A stretch of DNA of 36,941 bases from an uncultured Bacteroidales bacterium. GTDB lineage: Bacteria; Bacteroidota; Bacteroidia; Bacteroidales; FEN-979. The translations under genes were made by a program, and so were the position numbers. The first letter of the stretch is position 1, and the number at the start of each line of letters is the position of its first letter. Location: assembly GCA_903945175.1 (NCBI GenBank), contig CAJAUM010000105.1:1-36941 (forward strand). The letters run 5' to 3'. Positions 17,240-26,216 of this stretch are shown here, one piece after another. Under the pieces are notes generated by a model. The model was not told the origin of the DNA. It made no database searches and was given only the letters and a program-made list of their open reading frames with translations.

Positions 17240-17646
17240 TCATTTTATAAGGCCTTTAATTTTTGATCGTAACTCCTCCGATTGCTGCTGCAACTCCTCC
17301 GACGCTGGTCCTGTTGGGCCCCCACCTGGTAATGATCATCGCAATGACCAAAGGGAATAAAGCCAGCAGCAGAAACCAGATTCGGGATAATTGTTTTGGC
17401 AAGTAGTTCAAAACACAAGGGATCCCTGAAAAAATGGCTGACATTGATCATGAAATTTTCTATCAAACGGCTGGGTTCTTCCGGGTCGGTTGTGAGCAGC
17501 TTGTAATAGTTGGGCGGGTTATTGGTTTTGGTGTTGACAATCCTGTTTTTAATTCGTCGTTCAAGCATCTCAATGTGGTACGCCGAATGGTTACATCCGT
17601 TGTTCTTATGCAAAAACTCCAATATGCCGCTGATGCTATGTTCCAT
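17240..17646 (-). pseudogene. Degenerate CheR-type methyltransferase remnant
   Basis: The first 85 or so codons from ATG 17646 read as a CheR N-terminal domain: FLHKNNGCNHSAYHIEMLER, then RRIKNR, and ENFMINVSHFFRDPLCFELL. The methyltransferase domain, with its SAM-binding motif, should follow but is absent. The open frame continues as unrelated residues to 17245. In another frame the last segment reads SEELQQQSEELRSKIKGLIK then stop at 17240, a coiled coil like those after CheR in multi-domain signalling proteins. A large internal deletion plus frame change from a CheR-coiled-coil protein explains both parts. It sits 9 nt before the hybrid kinase, its probable former operon partner. Confidence 0.65.
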
Positions 17647-17735
17647 CTGTATTGCACCCCATATGATCCTGCTAACCTGTAAAGATAAATAATTTATTCA
17701 ATCCCTATTTAGGAATGGTTTATCCCGGTATATAT

Positions 17736-17743
17736 TACCTTTG
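17736..17743 (+). promoter_or_regulatory. Bacteroidota-type -7 promoter element
   Basis: TACCTTTG fits TAnnTTTG and lies 45 nt before ATG 17789 of the FISUMP gene, in the divergent intergenic region. It also argues against the upstream in-frame start at 17741, which would lie within the promoter. Confidence 0.5.
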
Positions 17744-17788
17744 TGGTTCAGCCGCTTAAAGAATTCTATTGTCAAAATATCTGTGATT

Positions 17789-19057
17789 ATGAAAAATACA
17801 TTTACTTGCATCTTATTCCTGGTGTTTGTGGTGCTTAAATTGCAGGGCCAGGACTATTTTATCAGTTTTTCCGGCAGTGGAGCTGCTACGCAGGTAGGAA
17901 CCGTTGAAGTTACAAACCAGAATTCAGGAACTACGGTCACGCTCAATGGGGGAGATTTGCTACATCTTATTCCCGCCCTGGGTATCAACCCGATAAACAA
18001 TCAAGAAACGCCGGTTCAGATTTTTCCAAATCCGACGTTTGATGGATCCGCTGTTATCAGATTTATAACTTCCGAAACCGGAAAAGTAGTTGTAAACCTG
18101 ATTGATATCTCGGGTAAAATCGTAAGTCAATCAGATATGATGCTAAAGCGCGGCGAACATGACTTTGAGATTTCTGCTCTTCATCGTGGGTTTTATTTTT
18201 TGAGTATCTCCTCTCCCGGCCATTCTGCTATCGCCAAACTCATCAGCAACACGGAGATGCAGGGGGCAACCCGCATTGAACACCTTCATTCGAATGCAAA
18301 CGCATCTGCAACGAATTTAAAGAACAGCCATGCTACAGTTGACATGCCCTATTCCAATGGCAACATCTTATTGTATAAAGGCATGGCGGGGGAGTACAGA
18401 TCTGTTGTTACCGATGTGCCGACCAGCAATCATACCATCACATTCCCTTTTGTCTCTTGCAAGGATCACGATGGAAATACTTACGCAACCGTTCAGATCG
18501 GTACCCTAAAATCAGGAGTCCAGACATGGATGGCGGAAAATCTTAATGTTGGGGTTCGTATTCAGGATATTTTCCAGACTAACAATAACGTCATAGAAAA
18601 AAACTGTTATGAAAACATGGACGCAAATTGTAATGTCTATGGAGGTTTGTATACCTGGGGGGAGGCGCTGCAATACACAGGATTGGAAGGAGCACAGGGA
18701 ATTTGTCCCGGTGGCTGGCACATCCCTAGTAAAGATGAATGGAGCGAATTAACCACCTGGACATCCCTTGGACCTGAAGAGTTTGCCGGAGGAAAGATGA
18801 AAGAAGCGGGGATTATCCACTGGAAATCACCCAATACCGGCGCTACAAATGAAAGTGGTTTTACGGGCCTTCCGGCGGGTCTCAAAACCCCTAATGTCTA
18901 CGGTTATATGGGCGAAAGTGGTCACTTCTGGTCCTCCACAGAAATTCCTCCAATAAATGCATGGTCATGGGGCTTGGTTTACAGCAACAGTAGTTTTGGA
19001 TTCACCGGAACGATTGAGCAGGGATGGGCATTTAGTATTCGGTGTATTAAAAATTAG
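17789..19057 (+). CDS. Secreted FISUMP-domain protein with internal T9SS-like domain
   Basis: 422 residues. A signal peptide (MKNTFTCILFLVFVVLKLQG) starts the protein. A beta-rich segment resembling a Por secretion-tail domain lies at about 85-165: VQIFPNPTFDGSAVIRF, VNLIDISGKIVSQSD, GFYFLSI. The C-terminal part (about 235-422) is a Fibrobacter succinogenes major paralogous (FISUMP) domain, with QTWMAENLNVGVRI, YGGLYTWGEALQYT, CPGGWHIPSKDEW, SGFTGLPAGL, GHFWSSTEI and FSIRCIKN. It is probably surface-exposed; the function of FISUMP domains is not established. A lipoprotein gene follows after 8 nt, likely in the same transcript. The start was moved from 17741 to 17789 to give the signal peptide. 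Confidence 0.87.
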   Translation: MKNTFTCILFLVFVVLKLQGQDYFISFSGSGAATQVGTVEVTNQNSGTTVTLNGGDLLHLIPALGINPINNQETPVQIFPNPTFDGSAVIRFITSETGKVVVNLIDISGKIVSQSDMMLKRGEHDFEISALHRGFYFLSISSPGHSAIAKLISNTEMQGATRIEHLHSNANASATNLKNSHATVDMPYSNGNILLYKGMAGEYRSVVTDVPTSNHTITFPFVSCKDHDGNTYATVQIGTLKSGVQTWMAENLNVGVRIQDIFQTNNNVIEKNCYENMDANCNVYGGLYTWGEALQYTGLEGAQGICPGGWHIPSKDEWSELTTWTSLGPEEFAGGKMKEAGIIHWKSPNTGATNESGFTGLPAGLKTPNVYGYMGESGHFWSSTEIPPINAWSWGLVYSNSSFGFTGTIEQGWAFSIRCIKN

Positions 19058-19065
19058 CCAGCCCC

Positions 19066-19464
19066 ATGTTCAAACCATCATACCTGATTGTCGTTATATA
19101 CATGGCTGCCACCCTGATTTTTTCGGGCTGCGTAAAGGACAACTTTTCAAAACCTTCGGCTGTGATTAATTTTCCGAGTATAAAAACCAATCTCATAAGT
19201 AATATTACCCAAACCACCGCTGTCAGTGGGGGAAATACCATTTATCCGGGAGAAGGCGTAATAAAAGCAAAAGGTGTATGCTGGGATACAAAATATAACC
19301 CTACACAATATTCATCCCCTCATACAGATGAAGGAGGCGGAACAGCGTCATTTACCTCCTTCCTGACAGGTCTTTCCCCAAATACCGTTTATTATTATCG
19401 GGCATATGCCGAGAGTGACAAAGGAACCGGATTTGGAGACCAATTAACCTTCAGAACGAACTGA
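19066..19464 (+). CDS. Small lipoprotein with a fibronectin type III-like domain
   Basis: 132 residues. A hydrophobic leader ends with the lipobox LIFSGC, so the mature protein is a lipoprotein. The remainder resembles a single Fn3-like/cell-surface repeat: KAKGVCWDTKYNPT, GTASFTSFLTGLSPNTVYYY, RAYAESDKGTGFGDQLTFRT. Such modules often recur several times in Bacteroidota surface proteins; here there is only one. It is probably co-transcribed with the FISUMP gene. Confidence 0.8.
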   Translation: MFKPSYLIVVIYMAATLIFSGCVKDNFSKPSAVINFPSIKTNLISNITQTTAVSGGNTIYPGEGVIKAKGVCWDTKYNPTQYSSPHTDEGGGTASFTSFLTGLSPNTVYYYRAYAESDKGTGFGDQLTFRTN

Positions 19465-19647
19465 GATTTGTCAAGTTCAAAAACGCTTTTTTTATCAGGA
19501 TATGACAATATATGGCTTTCAATTTCACTCATCGTGCTTAATAAAAGCCTGATACTAATTCTTGTAACGACACAAAATGACACTTGTTGATAAATTGTCA
19601 AAAGGGGCTTCCATACGGTCTTTACGAATTGCTATTTTTGACAACAG

Positions 19648-21552
19648 ATGTCCAACCCTGCTTCAGGTATAACTTACGGTCCCTATTTCGCGTTGCACCA
19701 GCCACGTATGAAACAAGCGAAAATTCTCTTTGAGATCGCTTTATATGTTGTGTTGGGGCTATTGTTCGGAACGCTGTTTTTCAGGCAAATCGTTTTTTCG
19801 AATTTTGATCTGTTATTGGGTGATGTGGGCGATGCCAGGTTTAACGGAGTGATTCTGGAACACTGGTGGCAGGTGTTGCAGGGAAACTTCCGGTGGCTGT
19901 CGCCAGGTTTCTTTTTTCCGGTTCAGGGTGTTCTGGGGTACAGCGATGCCGGATTTTTAAATGCGGTTCCTTATGTGGTCTTGCGTTTCATGGGATTGGA
20001 CCCTTTTACGTCATGCCAAATCGTATTATTCGCTTTGGTAGCGATCGGATGGATCGGAACGATCATTTTCTTTCGCGTTTGTTTGCATTTGAGTGTATTG
20101 CCTGCAATAACCGGGGCCATCCTTTTTGTTTTTCCAAACTCCATGGCCGTTGCATCTTTAAGCCATACGCAGTTATTCACGGTATGCTATATTCCATATC
20201 TGGCCATCGGAATCTGTCTGGTGCTTAAAGATTTCAAAAAAGCGACCTCAACGGGGATCTTTGCCGGAATATTTACAGCAATACTGGTTCCTGCAATTTT
20301 TTATACCGGTTATTATACGGGCTGGTTCTCTGTCTTTTTTATTCTGTTATGGTCAGTCGTTGTCATTGCCTGGGGCACACAGCAGTCGGGCAGAAAAACA
20401 GCCTGGCAATTTATTTCATCGAAACGAAGAATCTGGCTGAAAATATGGCCCTATGGTGTATTGTGTTTGGTTTGCTTTATCCCCTTTTTGCTAACCTATA
20501 TCCCGTCATTTTTGCAATTCAGGAGGTGGCCTTATCATGGAGTTGATGCCATGTTGCCCTCTTTTATTGATTATGTGAATGTTGGCCCGAACAACTGGAT
20601 ATGGAGCAAAGCGCTTTTTGCTGCTTACCCGGGAATAGCGCAAAGACCGATGGCGCATGAATTAACCAAAGGGGTGCCGGTCTGTCTGTTTCTGGCCTTC
20701 CTATTTTTAATGGTCTGGTTCCTTCGTAAGACAAAACATCATCAATTGAAACTTTCGCAAAATGGCACCTGTAAAATCCTTACTGGCGGAAGGGAAATCA
20801 ATGAAAACGAGAAATTGACACTGCTTGCAGCCTCAGTCAGCATTGCCGTGATGTTCGCGTGGTTGCTGATGCTGAAAATTCATGGGCTTTCACTCTGGTT
20901 GCCGGTTTTGAAACTGATACCAGGAGCAGGTGGAATTCGTGCCGTGTTTCGTTTTCAACATATCCTGGCTTTCCCCATTGCGATGGTGATTGCGATCGGG
21001 GTGCATCAATTTATAAACAATGCCGCAAGCCAGGTGCATTCAACTGTGAAACGGGGATTTTATGTAGCTGCCGTGTCGGTTTTTTGCCTGATCCTCGTAG
21101 TTGAGGAATTTAATACAGCGAGTCTTGCCAACTATAGTAAAAAGCAGCAGCATGCCATACTTGCCGGAATCACGTCTCCGCCAGAGCAAGCGCGTGTTTT
21201 TGCCTTGCTTCCGGCCGAAGGGTTGAAAAAACTTCCGTATGAAGCTCAGATTGATGCCATGATCATCTCCCAAAAATTCGGGTTGCCAACCATCAACGGG
21301 TATAGCGGGATATTTCCGCCAGGCTGGAGCGGAATATACGATATATACAAGCCCGAATATGTTGGCTCACTGAAAAGCTGGATTCATCGCTATAAACTGG
21401 AGAATGACCAATTGTATTTTTTGGATCTGAAAGCAGGGTCCTGGACGGCATGGGAGTTTGCCAATACAAAAAAGGGCTACTGGCACCCAGCCAATAGCCC
21501 TTTTGTATCTTCTTCGCAAACCAATGACTGCCTCCGCAATCCTGGTCATTAA
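19648..21552 (+). CDS. Polytopic membrane protein, GT-C-like (possible lipid-linked-sugar glycosyltransferase)
   Basis: 634 residues with about 11-13 hydrophobic helices. The first periplasmic loop carries acidic residues (LLGDVGDARFNGVILEHWW, then SPGFFFPVQGVLGYSDAG), like GT-C fold glycosyltransferases/YfhO-like proteins. The last 130 residues are a soluble tail. It lies next to the O-antigen ligase-like gene and probably belongs to glycan assembly; no specific enzyme can be named. A terminator-like hairpin lies inside the last 80 nt of the frame, so the C-terminal tail after ANTKKGYW may not be native. ATG 19708 (MKQAKILFE) is an alternative start just before the first helix. Confidence 0.7.
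   Translation: MSNPASGITYGPYFALHQPRMKQAKILFEIALYVVLGLLFGTLFFRQIVFSNFDLLLGDVGDARFNGVILEHWWQVLQGNFRWLSPGFFFPVQGVLGYSDAGFLNAVPYVVLRFMGLDPFTSCQIVLFALVAIGWIGTIIFFRVCLHLSVLPAITGAILFVFPNSMAVASLSHTQLFTVCYIPYLAIGICLVLKDFKKATSTGIFAGIFTAILVPAIFYTGYYTGWFSVFFILLWSVVVIAWGTQQSGRKTAWQFISSKRRIWLKIWPYGVLCLVCFIPFLLTYIPSFLQFRRWPYHGVDAMLPSFIDYVNVGPNNWIWSKALFAAYPGIAQRPMAHELTKGVPVCLFLAFLFLMVWFLRKTKHHQLKLSQNGTCKILTGGREINENEKLTLLAASVSIAVMFAWLLMLKIHGLSLWLPVLKLIPGAGGIRAVFRFQHILAFPIAMVIAIGVHQFINNAASQVHSTVKRGFYVAAVSVFCLILVVEEFNTASLANYSKKQQHAILAGITSPPEQARVFALLPAEGLKKLPYEAQIDAMIISQKFGLPTINGYSGIFPPGWSGIYDIYKPEYVGSLKSWIHRYKLENDQLYFLDLKAGSWTAWEFANTKKGYWHPANSPFVSSSQTNDCLRNPGH
21470..21504. terminator. Bidirectional terminator-like hairpin
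   Basis: AAAAGGGCTA (21470-21479) pairs perfectly with TAGCCCTTTT (21495-21504), with an inner CTGG/CCAG pairing in the loop. It has an A tract before and a T tract after, so it could end transcription from both sides. It lies 56 nt beyond the stop of the minus-strand ligase gene but inside the 3' end of the plus-strand membrane protein gene. Confidence 0.7.
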
Positions 21553-21559
21553 GTTTCAA

Positions 21560-23950
21560 CTAGTTTCTTTCACAATATTTTTTATAGTTTGTCTCGCCCA
21601 TTTTGTTTCCCTTGTCCATGGCATCCTTAAAATTCTGACATGCTGCTTCAATATTTCCCATATTCAGGAAATTTATACCCCTATTGTTTATCAGTTCACT
21701 GTTTTGTATGCCATATTTTATGGCTTTATCAATATCCTTATTACTTTCAGCATATTTGCCTGTTACACATAAACAGTTGGCGCGATTCATATAACCCTCT
21801 GCACATTGAGGTTTCTTCTCAATGAAATCGTCCAGTAACCTGATTGCGTCTTTGTAATTTTTCAGATTCATTAATATAACAATCTGGTCATATAATTCAT
21901 CATAGGGAACTATATTAAGCCTCAAGGTAATGTCATCTCGCTGTTGGATAATGGTCTTTTCATCAGGAAAATATTTTACCGCTGTATCAAGCATAATTAA
22001 GGCTTTTTTGTACTGCTTGTCTCCCCATAAATGGTCTACGGCCAGATTCCATATTTCCGCATCATTTTTTACCTGCCTGAGATATTCCGACAGGATTTGC
22101 TGCGATTGCTGATGCTGCCCTTTATTAAACAGCCAAATACTCAAAGCCCTGACCACAGGCTTATGAAAGGGCTTTATTGGATAAGCCCTTTGACTCCATA
22201 CAAAAGCACTATCGATCATTCCAGCCTGGTAATAAGCCTTGAAGATAGCAAATTCCCTCCGGCTGTCATAAGGACTTGAAGCATCTTCCATTAACAGGTT
22301 GACAGCATCCTGGAACCGATTTTCATTTATAAGGTACCGGGCTTTCAGAACAGCGATCGGTTCTCCCTGACTGCTTACTGAAGGGATAAACGGGAACCCC
22401 TCCATAATGAAAGAGGCCTCATGAAATGATGTATTGGATTGAATTTCTTCATTTACGATGTATTGATATCGAAGGGATTGGACATTCAGAAACAGGATCC
22501 AGGCGGAGGCGATTAATAACAGACCCAAAACTATTTTAACGAGGGAGCTGGTCCAACGGTTATTGACCAGTCCTGAAAGAGGTCGTGCAGGATTGTCGGG
22601 CCCCGGGGTGATTTCCATTCCTGAACAGGCCGCGCCCAGAGCCACATACATTGCAAAGAGGGATTGAATTTCGGGCCTGTCGGCCGGGAAGTTGAAAAAG
22701 GCATCCACACTATAGGCCAGGATCCCAAAAGCAGGAAGGAACAGCAACTTCATCGGGTCCTCGTTAATGTTAGATTTTAACAAAGCCCTGGTAAAACCAA
22801 CCAGGATCAGAAGAATGATGGATATGAAGGTCAACCCGCCAATCAACCCGGTTTCAGCAGTTATTTCAAGAAAATCATTGTGATTCTTATAAGGGACAAT
22901 AAAATCAGTCGATTTTTGATTATGGTATTTCATGATGATGAGTTTCCAGTTTCCGGTACCCACGCCAAGCAATGGATTTTCGCGTATAATCTGAAGTGAC
23001 CAATTCCAATAAGTCAGCCGTGCATGGGTGGAAGATTCATCTGCTTTGATGGAGGCAAGCCTCGACACGATGCCGGTATTCCAGATTGTATCCGTGTTTT
23101 TTGGGAAAAGAACGCGCTGGGCTGCTGAATAAAGCAAGACGGCCACTACAAAAGTTGCTGCAATAATGGCAATATTCCGCAGGGCCCCTTTCTTTCCCGA
23201 CACGCCCTGCCTGATCAATGCAAAAACAAACAGCATGATCAAAAGCAAGGCCAGTCCAAGGTAAAACGCACGGGTACTTAACAACAAGATCGATAAAACC
23301 GTCAGAAGTCCGGCAATGTACCCCAGCCCCTTTTGCCATCCCCTTGAAAAGAATATGAGAAAAATTGCTGCCGGAAGTTTTACGAAGAGGGCAGAGGCAA
23401 GTATGTTTTTATGAGAATAAACAGATTTGATATCCATGATGGATGTGACTTCCCGCGAGATATACATAATCATGTTACCAAAAACAGACAAGCTGTCGAT
23501 GATAAGCAAAATGGAAAGCGCTGAGGCCAGGTGCAGCAGATAACCCCGATGACTGCTGAAAATAACGTAAAGGGCGTAGGTTGATCCAAAGATCGTAAGT
23601 GCCTTTATAAAATTCAGCAATGATTCAACCAAGTTTATCGCATTAAAAAATGAGAGCAATGAAATGACCATGAACAGCGCATAGGCCATACCAACATAGG
23701 TTCTGAAAAAGCGTATCTGAACCTCTGGTCTCTTCCGGTAATCGGGATCATTGAAAAAAACAAGGAAGGAGGCGATATTGAGCAGCGCCAGGGCCAGGAA
23801 TTTGGGTCCGTTTGTATCAAGTGTGTTAAAGTTTGGCACAAAAACAGGCACCATGGCATAGGCCATCATCAGCAAATAATAGGCAGGTTTTAATTTTTCC
23901 CGGTTTTGTTTCTTAGAAATGAAGGGTTTTTGCGCAGGCTTGTTTTTCAT
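21560..23950 (-). CDS. O-antigen ligase/polymerase-family (WaaL/Wzy_C) protein with C-terminal TPRs
   Basis: 796 residues from ATG 23950 (GTG 23986 would add 12). About 12 transmembrane helices carry the Wzy_C signature: ENPLLGVGTGNW and YKNHNDFLEITAETGLIGGL (about residues 325-370, ATG numbering), including the His conserved in O-antigen ligases. After the last helix a long soluble part with TPR-like repeats (about 520-796) includes VKYFPDEKTIIQQRDDI, LLDDFIEKKPQCAEGYMNRA and GIQNSELINNRGINFLNMGN. Family members transfer or polymerise lipid-linked glycan at the periplasmic face; TPRs suggest a partner or a protein acceptor. It fits the polysaccharide locus to the right. Confidence 0.87.
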   Translation of the reverse strand: MKNKPAQKPFISKKQNREKLKPAYYLLMMAYAMVPVFVPNFNTLDTNGPKFLALALLNIASFLVFFNDPDYRKRPEVQIRFFRTYVGMAYALFMVISLLSFFNAINLVESLLNFIKALTIFGSTYALYVIFSSHRGYLLHLASALSILLIIDSLSVFGNMIMYISREVTSIMDIKSVYSHKNILASALFVKLPAAIFLIFFSRGWQKGLGYIAGLLTVLSILLLSTRAFYLGLALLLIMLFVFALIRQGVSGKKGALRNIAIIAATFVVAVLLYSAAQRVLFPKNTDTIWNTGIVSRLASIKADESSTHARLTYWNWSLQIIRENPLLGVGTGNWKLIIMKYHNQKSTDFIVPYKNHNDFLEITAETGLIGGLTFISIILLILVGFTRALLKSNINEDPMKLLFLPAFGILAYSVDAFFNFPADRPEIQSLFAMYVALGAACSGMEITPGPDNPARPLSGLVNNRWTSSLVKIVLGLLLIASAWILFLNVQSLRYQYIVNEEIQSNTSFHEASFIMEGFPFIPSVSSQGEPIAVLKARYLINENRFQDAVNLLMEDASSPYDSRREFAIFKAYYQAGMIDSAFVWSQRAYPIKPFHKPVVRALSIWLFNKGQHQQSQQILSEYLRQVKNDAEIWNLAVDHLWGDKQYKKALIMLDTAVKYFPDEKTIIQQRDDITLRLNIVPYDELYDQIVILMNLKNYKDAIRLLDDFIEKKPQCAEGYMNRANCLCVTGKYAESNKDIDKAIKYGIQNSELINNRGINFLNMGNIEAACQNFKDAMDKGNKMGETNYKKYCERN

Positions 23951-24024
23951 ATGCTGTTTTTGCGGTTTGATGGGTGATTTTTCCACTACTTTTACTGGCT
24001 GTGAATTATCCTTTTAAATTGTAA

Positions 24025-25140
24025 TTGCATCGTAAACCTGTCATGACGTTTTTTTATTATATCACCAATAAGTTCAGGCTTTTATTTCATTATCTGCTGC
24101 TCAATGTTCTGGCCAGGCCACGATCGCAACAAGTGGGCTATAATGTGTTTGGATACTTTTCAAAAATGGTTGCCCAGGGGGGAAGTGCGCGTCATTTTGT
24201 AGATGAATTGATCAGAAATGGTGATCAATTTGTTCTGTTTGATTTTTACGAAAACAATCATAAACACATTTCACGATCCGAGGAAAAGCAGTACAGGAAA
24301 TACTATTTCAGGAAATTTAAATATCATACGAATATTTTTTTTATTGACCCTCTTCGATGGCAACATGTCAGAAAAAAAATACCCGTGCTGTTTTTCAAGA
24401 ACAAACACAATATCATCACGTTCTGGTGGGAGTTTGAAAGTGGATTTGAGGAGAGGATTCCGATACTCAACGATTTTAACGAGGTGTATGTTTTCAGTGA
24501 TTTTATCCGGAACATATTGAATTCCGTTGACAACAAAAGTTTTAAAGTTACCAGGATCAAATACCCGTCGGTAAAAAACTGGATCATTGAGCATGATCCG
24601 TTCACGGTAAAAAGGAGATACAATCTGGAAGGCAGGTTTTGTTTCTTTTTCAATTTTGATTACCTGAGCAGCTATAACAGGAAAAACCCTGAAGCGATTT
24701 TAAGCGCCATGGCCGAAGAATTTCCAGAGGAGCAGCAGGTTGTTTTTGTTGTGAAAACAAACAACAGCGACAGGTTTGAAGAAAAGGAACACAACTTTCT
24801 GAACAAGATAGAAACCCTGGGACTGATCGGCCGGGTGGTCGTCATCAAAGATCCACTTTCAAGAAACGGTTTCATGACCCTGCTCAATGCCATGGATTGT
24901 TATATCTCCCTCCACCGGGGCGAGGGGCTGGGGCTTGGTATTGTAGAGGCGCTTGCACTGAATATACCAGTCATTGCAACCAATTACGGAGGGAATTCAG
25001 AATACATGAACAATCCGTTGGCCATGGCTGTTCCATATACGCTGATTCCTGCACACGACGATTATCCCCCTTATAAACATGTAAAATTCTGGGCTGAACC
25101 CGACATCGGCGCGGCAAAAAAGTTTATGCGAACTGTTTTC
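24025..25140 (+). repeat. Long inverted repeat, arm A
   Basis: Nearly the whole glycosyltransferase gene plus about 20 nt upstream (ATCGTAAACCTGTCATGA is shared) is repeated in inverse orientation at about 31960-33086. Identical blocks of 87 and 69 nt are visible. The similarity ends close to the 3' end of the gene. Confidence 0.88.
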
Positions 25141-25167
25141 GAAGAGAAAACGGGTATCAATAAGTGA
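24043..25167 (+). CDS. Glycosyltransferase, GT-B/GT4-like, inverted-repeat copy A
   Basis: 374 residues from ATG 24043 (TTG at 24025 would add six residues). The C-terminal domain shows the retaining GT-B pattern EX7E in HRGEGLGLGIVEALALNIPV followed by IATNYGGNSEYM. The central segment has FCFFFNFDYLSSYNRKNPEA. It transfers a sugar from an NDP donor, probably onto the growing surface glycan. It is a close duplicate of the minus-strand gene at 31950-33068; the two have long stretches of identical DNA (for example 24856-24942 and 24970-25038). It overlaps the convergent RgpF-like gene by 11 nt, and its last few residues diverge from copy B. Confidence 0.87.
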   Translation: MTFFYYITNKFRLLFHYLLLNVLARPRSQQVGYNVFGYFSKMVAQGGSARHFVDELIRNGDQFVLFDFYENNHKHISRSEEKQYRKYYFRKFKYHTNIFFIDPLRWQHVRKKIPVLFFKNKHNIITFWWEFESGFEERIPILNDFNEVYVFSDFIRNILNSVDNKSFKVTRIKYPSVKNWIIEHDPFTVKRRYNLEGRFCFFFNFDYLSSYNRKNPEAILSAMAEEFPEEQQVVFVVKTNNSDRFEEKEHNFLNKIETLGLIGRVVVIKDPLSRNGFMTLLNAMDCYISLHRGEGLGLGIVEALALNIPVIATNYGGNSEYMNNPLAMAVPYTLIPAHDDYPPYKHVKFWAEPDIGAAKKFMRTVFEEKTGINK

Positions 25168-26152
25168 AAGGATGATCTTTTGTTATAATTTGATTTTGCT
25201 TTTGCGGATGATAGCAGGTATCGACCAATTTCATATTTGATGCAACCGCACTTATGGCAAAGGCTCTTTCGACCGCCTGCGACAAGGTACCATCCTTTTG
25301 TCCCGACTCATCTTCAAAATCTTTTGATTTCAATCCAAGGTTTAACAAGGGCAACAGGGCCTGCTTTCGGACGTAAAACATGGAGCCGGCAGAAAAATTC
25401 AGATTTGAAAGTTGCGAAGGTGTAACCCCCATGGCTTCACTCATGAATGCAACCGTTTTTGCATTGGCGCCGTAATAGAGATTCAGAGGAACGGTATGTC
25501 CGGGGGCACCAATCATTCCGACGGCACCATCCCCGTTAAATATTTCCAGCGCCCTTTGCATGGCATTTTCTCCCAGTAATTTTTTATACAGATCTTTTCT
25601 CCAGAGGTCACCTGATTTGGTGTGATCGGTTTTCTTTGTATGAATTTTTAAAACCGCCTGGTATCCGTCGTCAAAAACCTGCGGGAGCACTTCAAGGAAT
25701 GGCAGGATGTCGCGGCCACGGTTTTCAACCGCCAAAAATGAATATTCACAGCCAATGTCATTAAAAAACCGGGCAATCTTTTCAGATAACGTTTCAGGGG
25801 ATGTGATGTAGATCCTGTATTTTGATTCTGAGTTATGGATCAGATAATCCATGATTTCCAAAAAAATATCAAAATAGAATGCATGGATTACAATGGCAAG
25901 GGTGGTGATTGGTTCTTTACTTACAGGCTCAGATCGATAACCAGATCCATTCATCTGAAATGGATTTGGCTGATTTAATCTTTTCTCAGTTAAATCTGAA
26001 AATATCCTGGCATCTTTCCATCCGCGATACACCCTGTTTTTTTTGAAAAGAGAAGGGAAGGCACTGAAGACAGCTGTTTTTACCCACTCTTTGTTTTGAC
26101 GGGATAATGGAAGATTCCACCAAAGACGCTTAAAGAATGAGGAGATAAACAT
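25157..26152 (-). CDS. RgpF-like (rhamnan synthesis protein F family) glycan assembly protein
   Basis: 331 residues. Family motifs are visible: LAIVIHAFYFDIFLEIMDYL, FLAVENRGRDILPFLEVL, VLKIHTKKTDHT and FSAGSMFYVRKQALLPLL. RgpF-type proteins are glycosyltransferase-like factors for rhamnose-rich or similar surface polysaccharides and often lie beside Wzm/Wzt transporters, as here (64 nt after Wzt). It is the last gene of the minus-strand export operon. The donor and linkage are not predictable. Confidence 0.82.
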   Translation of the reverse strand: MFISSFFKRLWWNLPLSRQNKEWVKTAVFSAFPSLFKKNRVYRGWKDARIFSDLTEKRLNQPNPFQMNGSGYRSEPVSKEPITTLAIVIHAFYFDIFLEIMDYLIHNSESKYRIYITSPETLSEKIARFFNDIGCEYSFLAVENRGRDILPFLEVLPQVFDDGYQAVLKIHTKKTDHTKSGDLWRKDLYKKLLGENAMQRALEIFNGDGAVGMIGAPGHTVPLNLYYGANAKTVAFMSEAMGVTPSQLSNLNFSAGSMFYVRKQALLPLLNLGLKSKDFEDESGQKDGTLSQAVERAFAISAVASNMKLVDTCYHPQKQNQIITKDHPFTY

Positions 26153-26216
26153 TTGGGTGCGGGGAATAATGTTTCTAAGGATTGGCTCGTCGGCAGAGGA
26201 CTGTACGTTCTATCAA

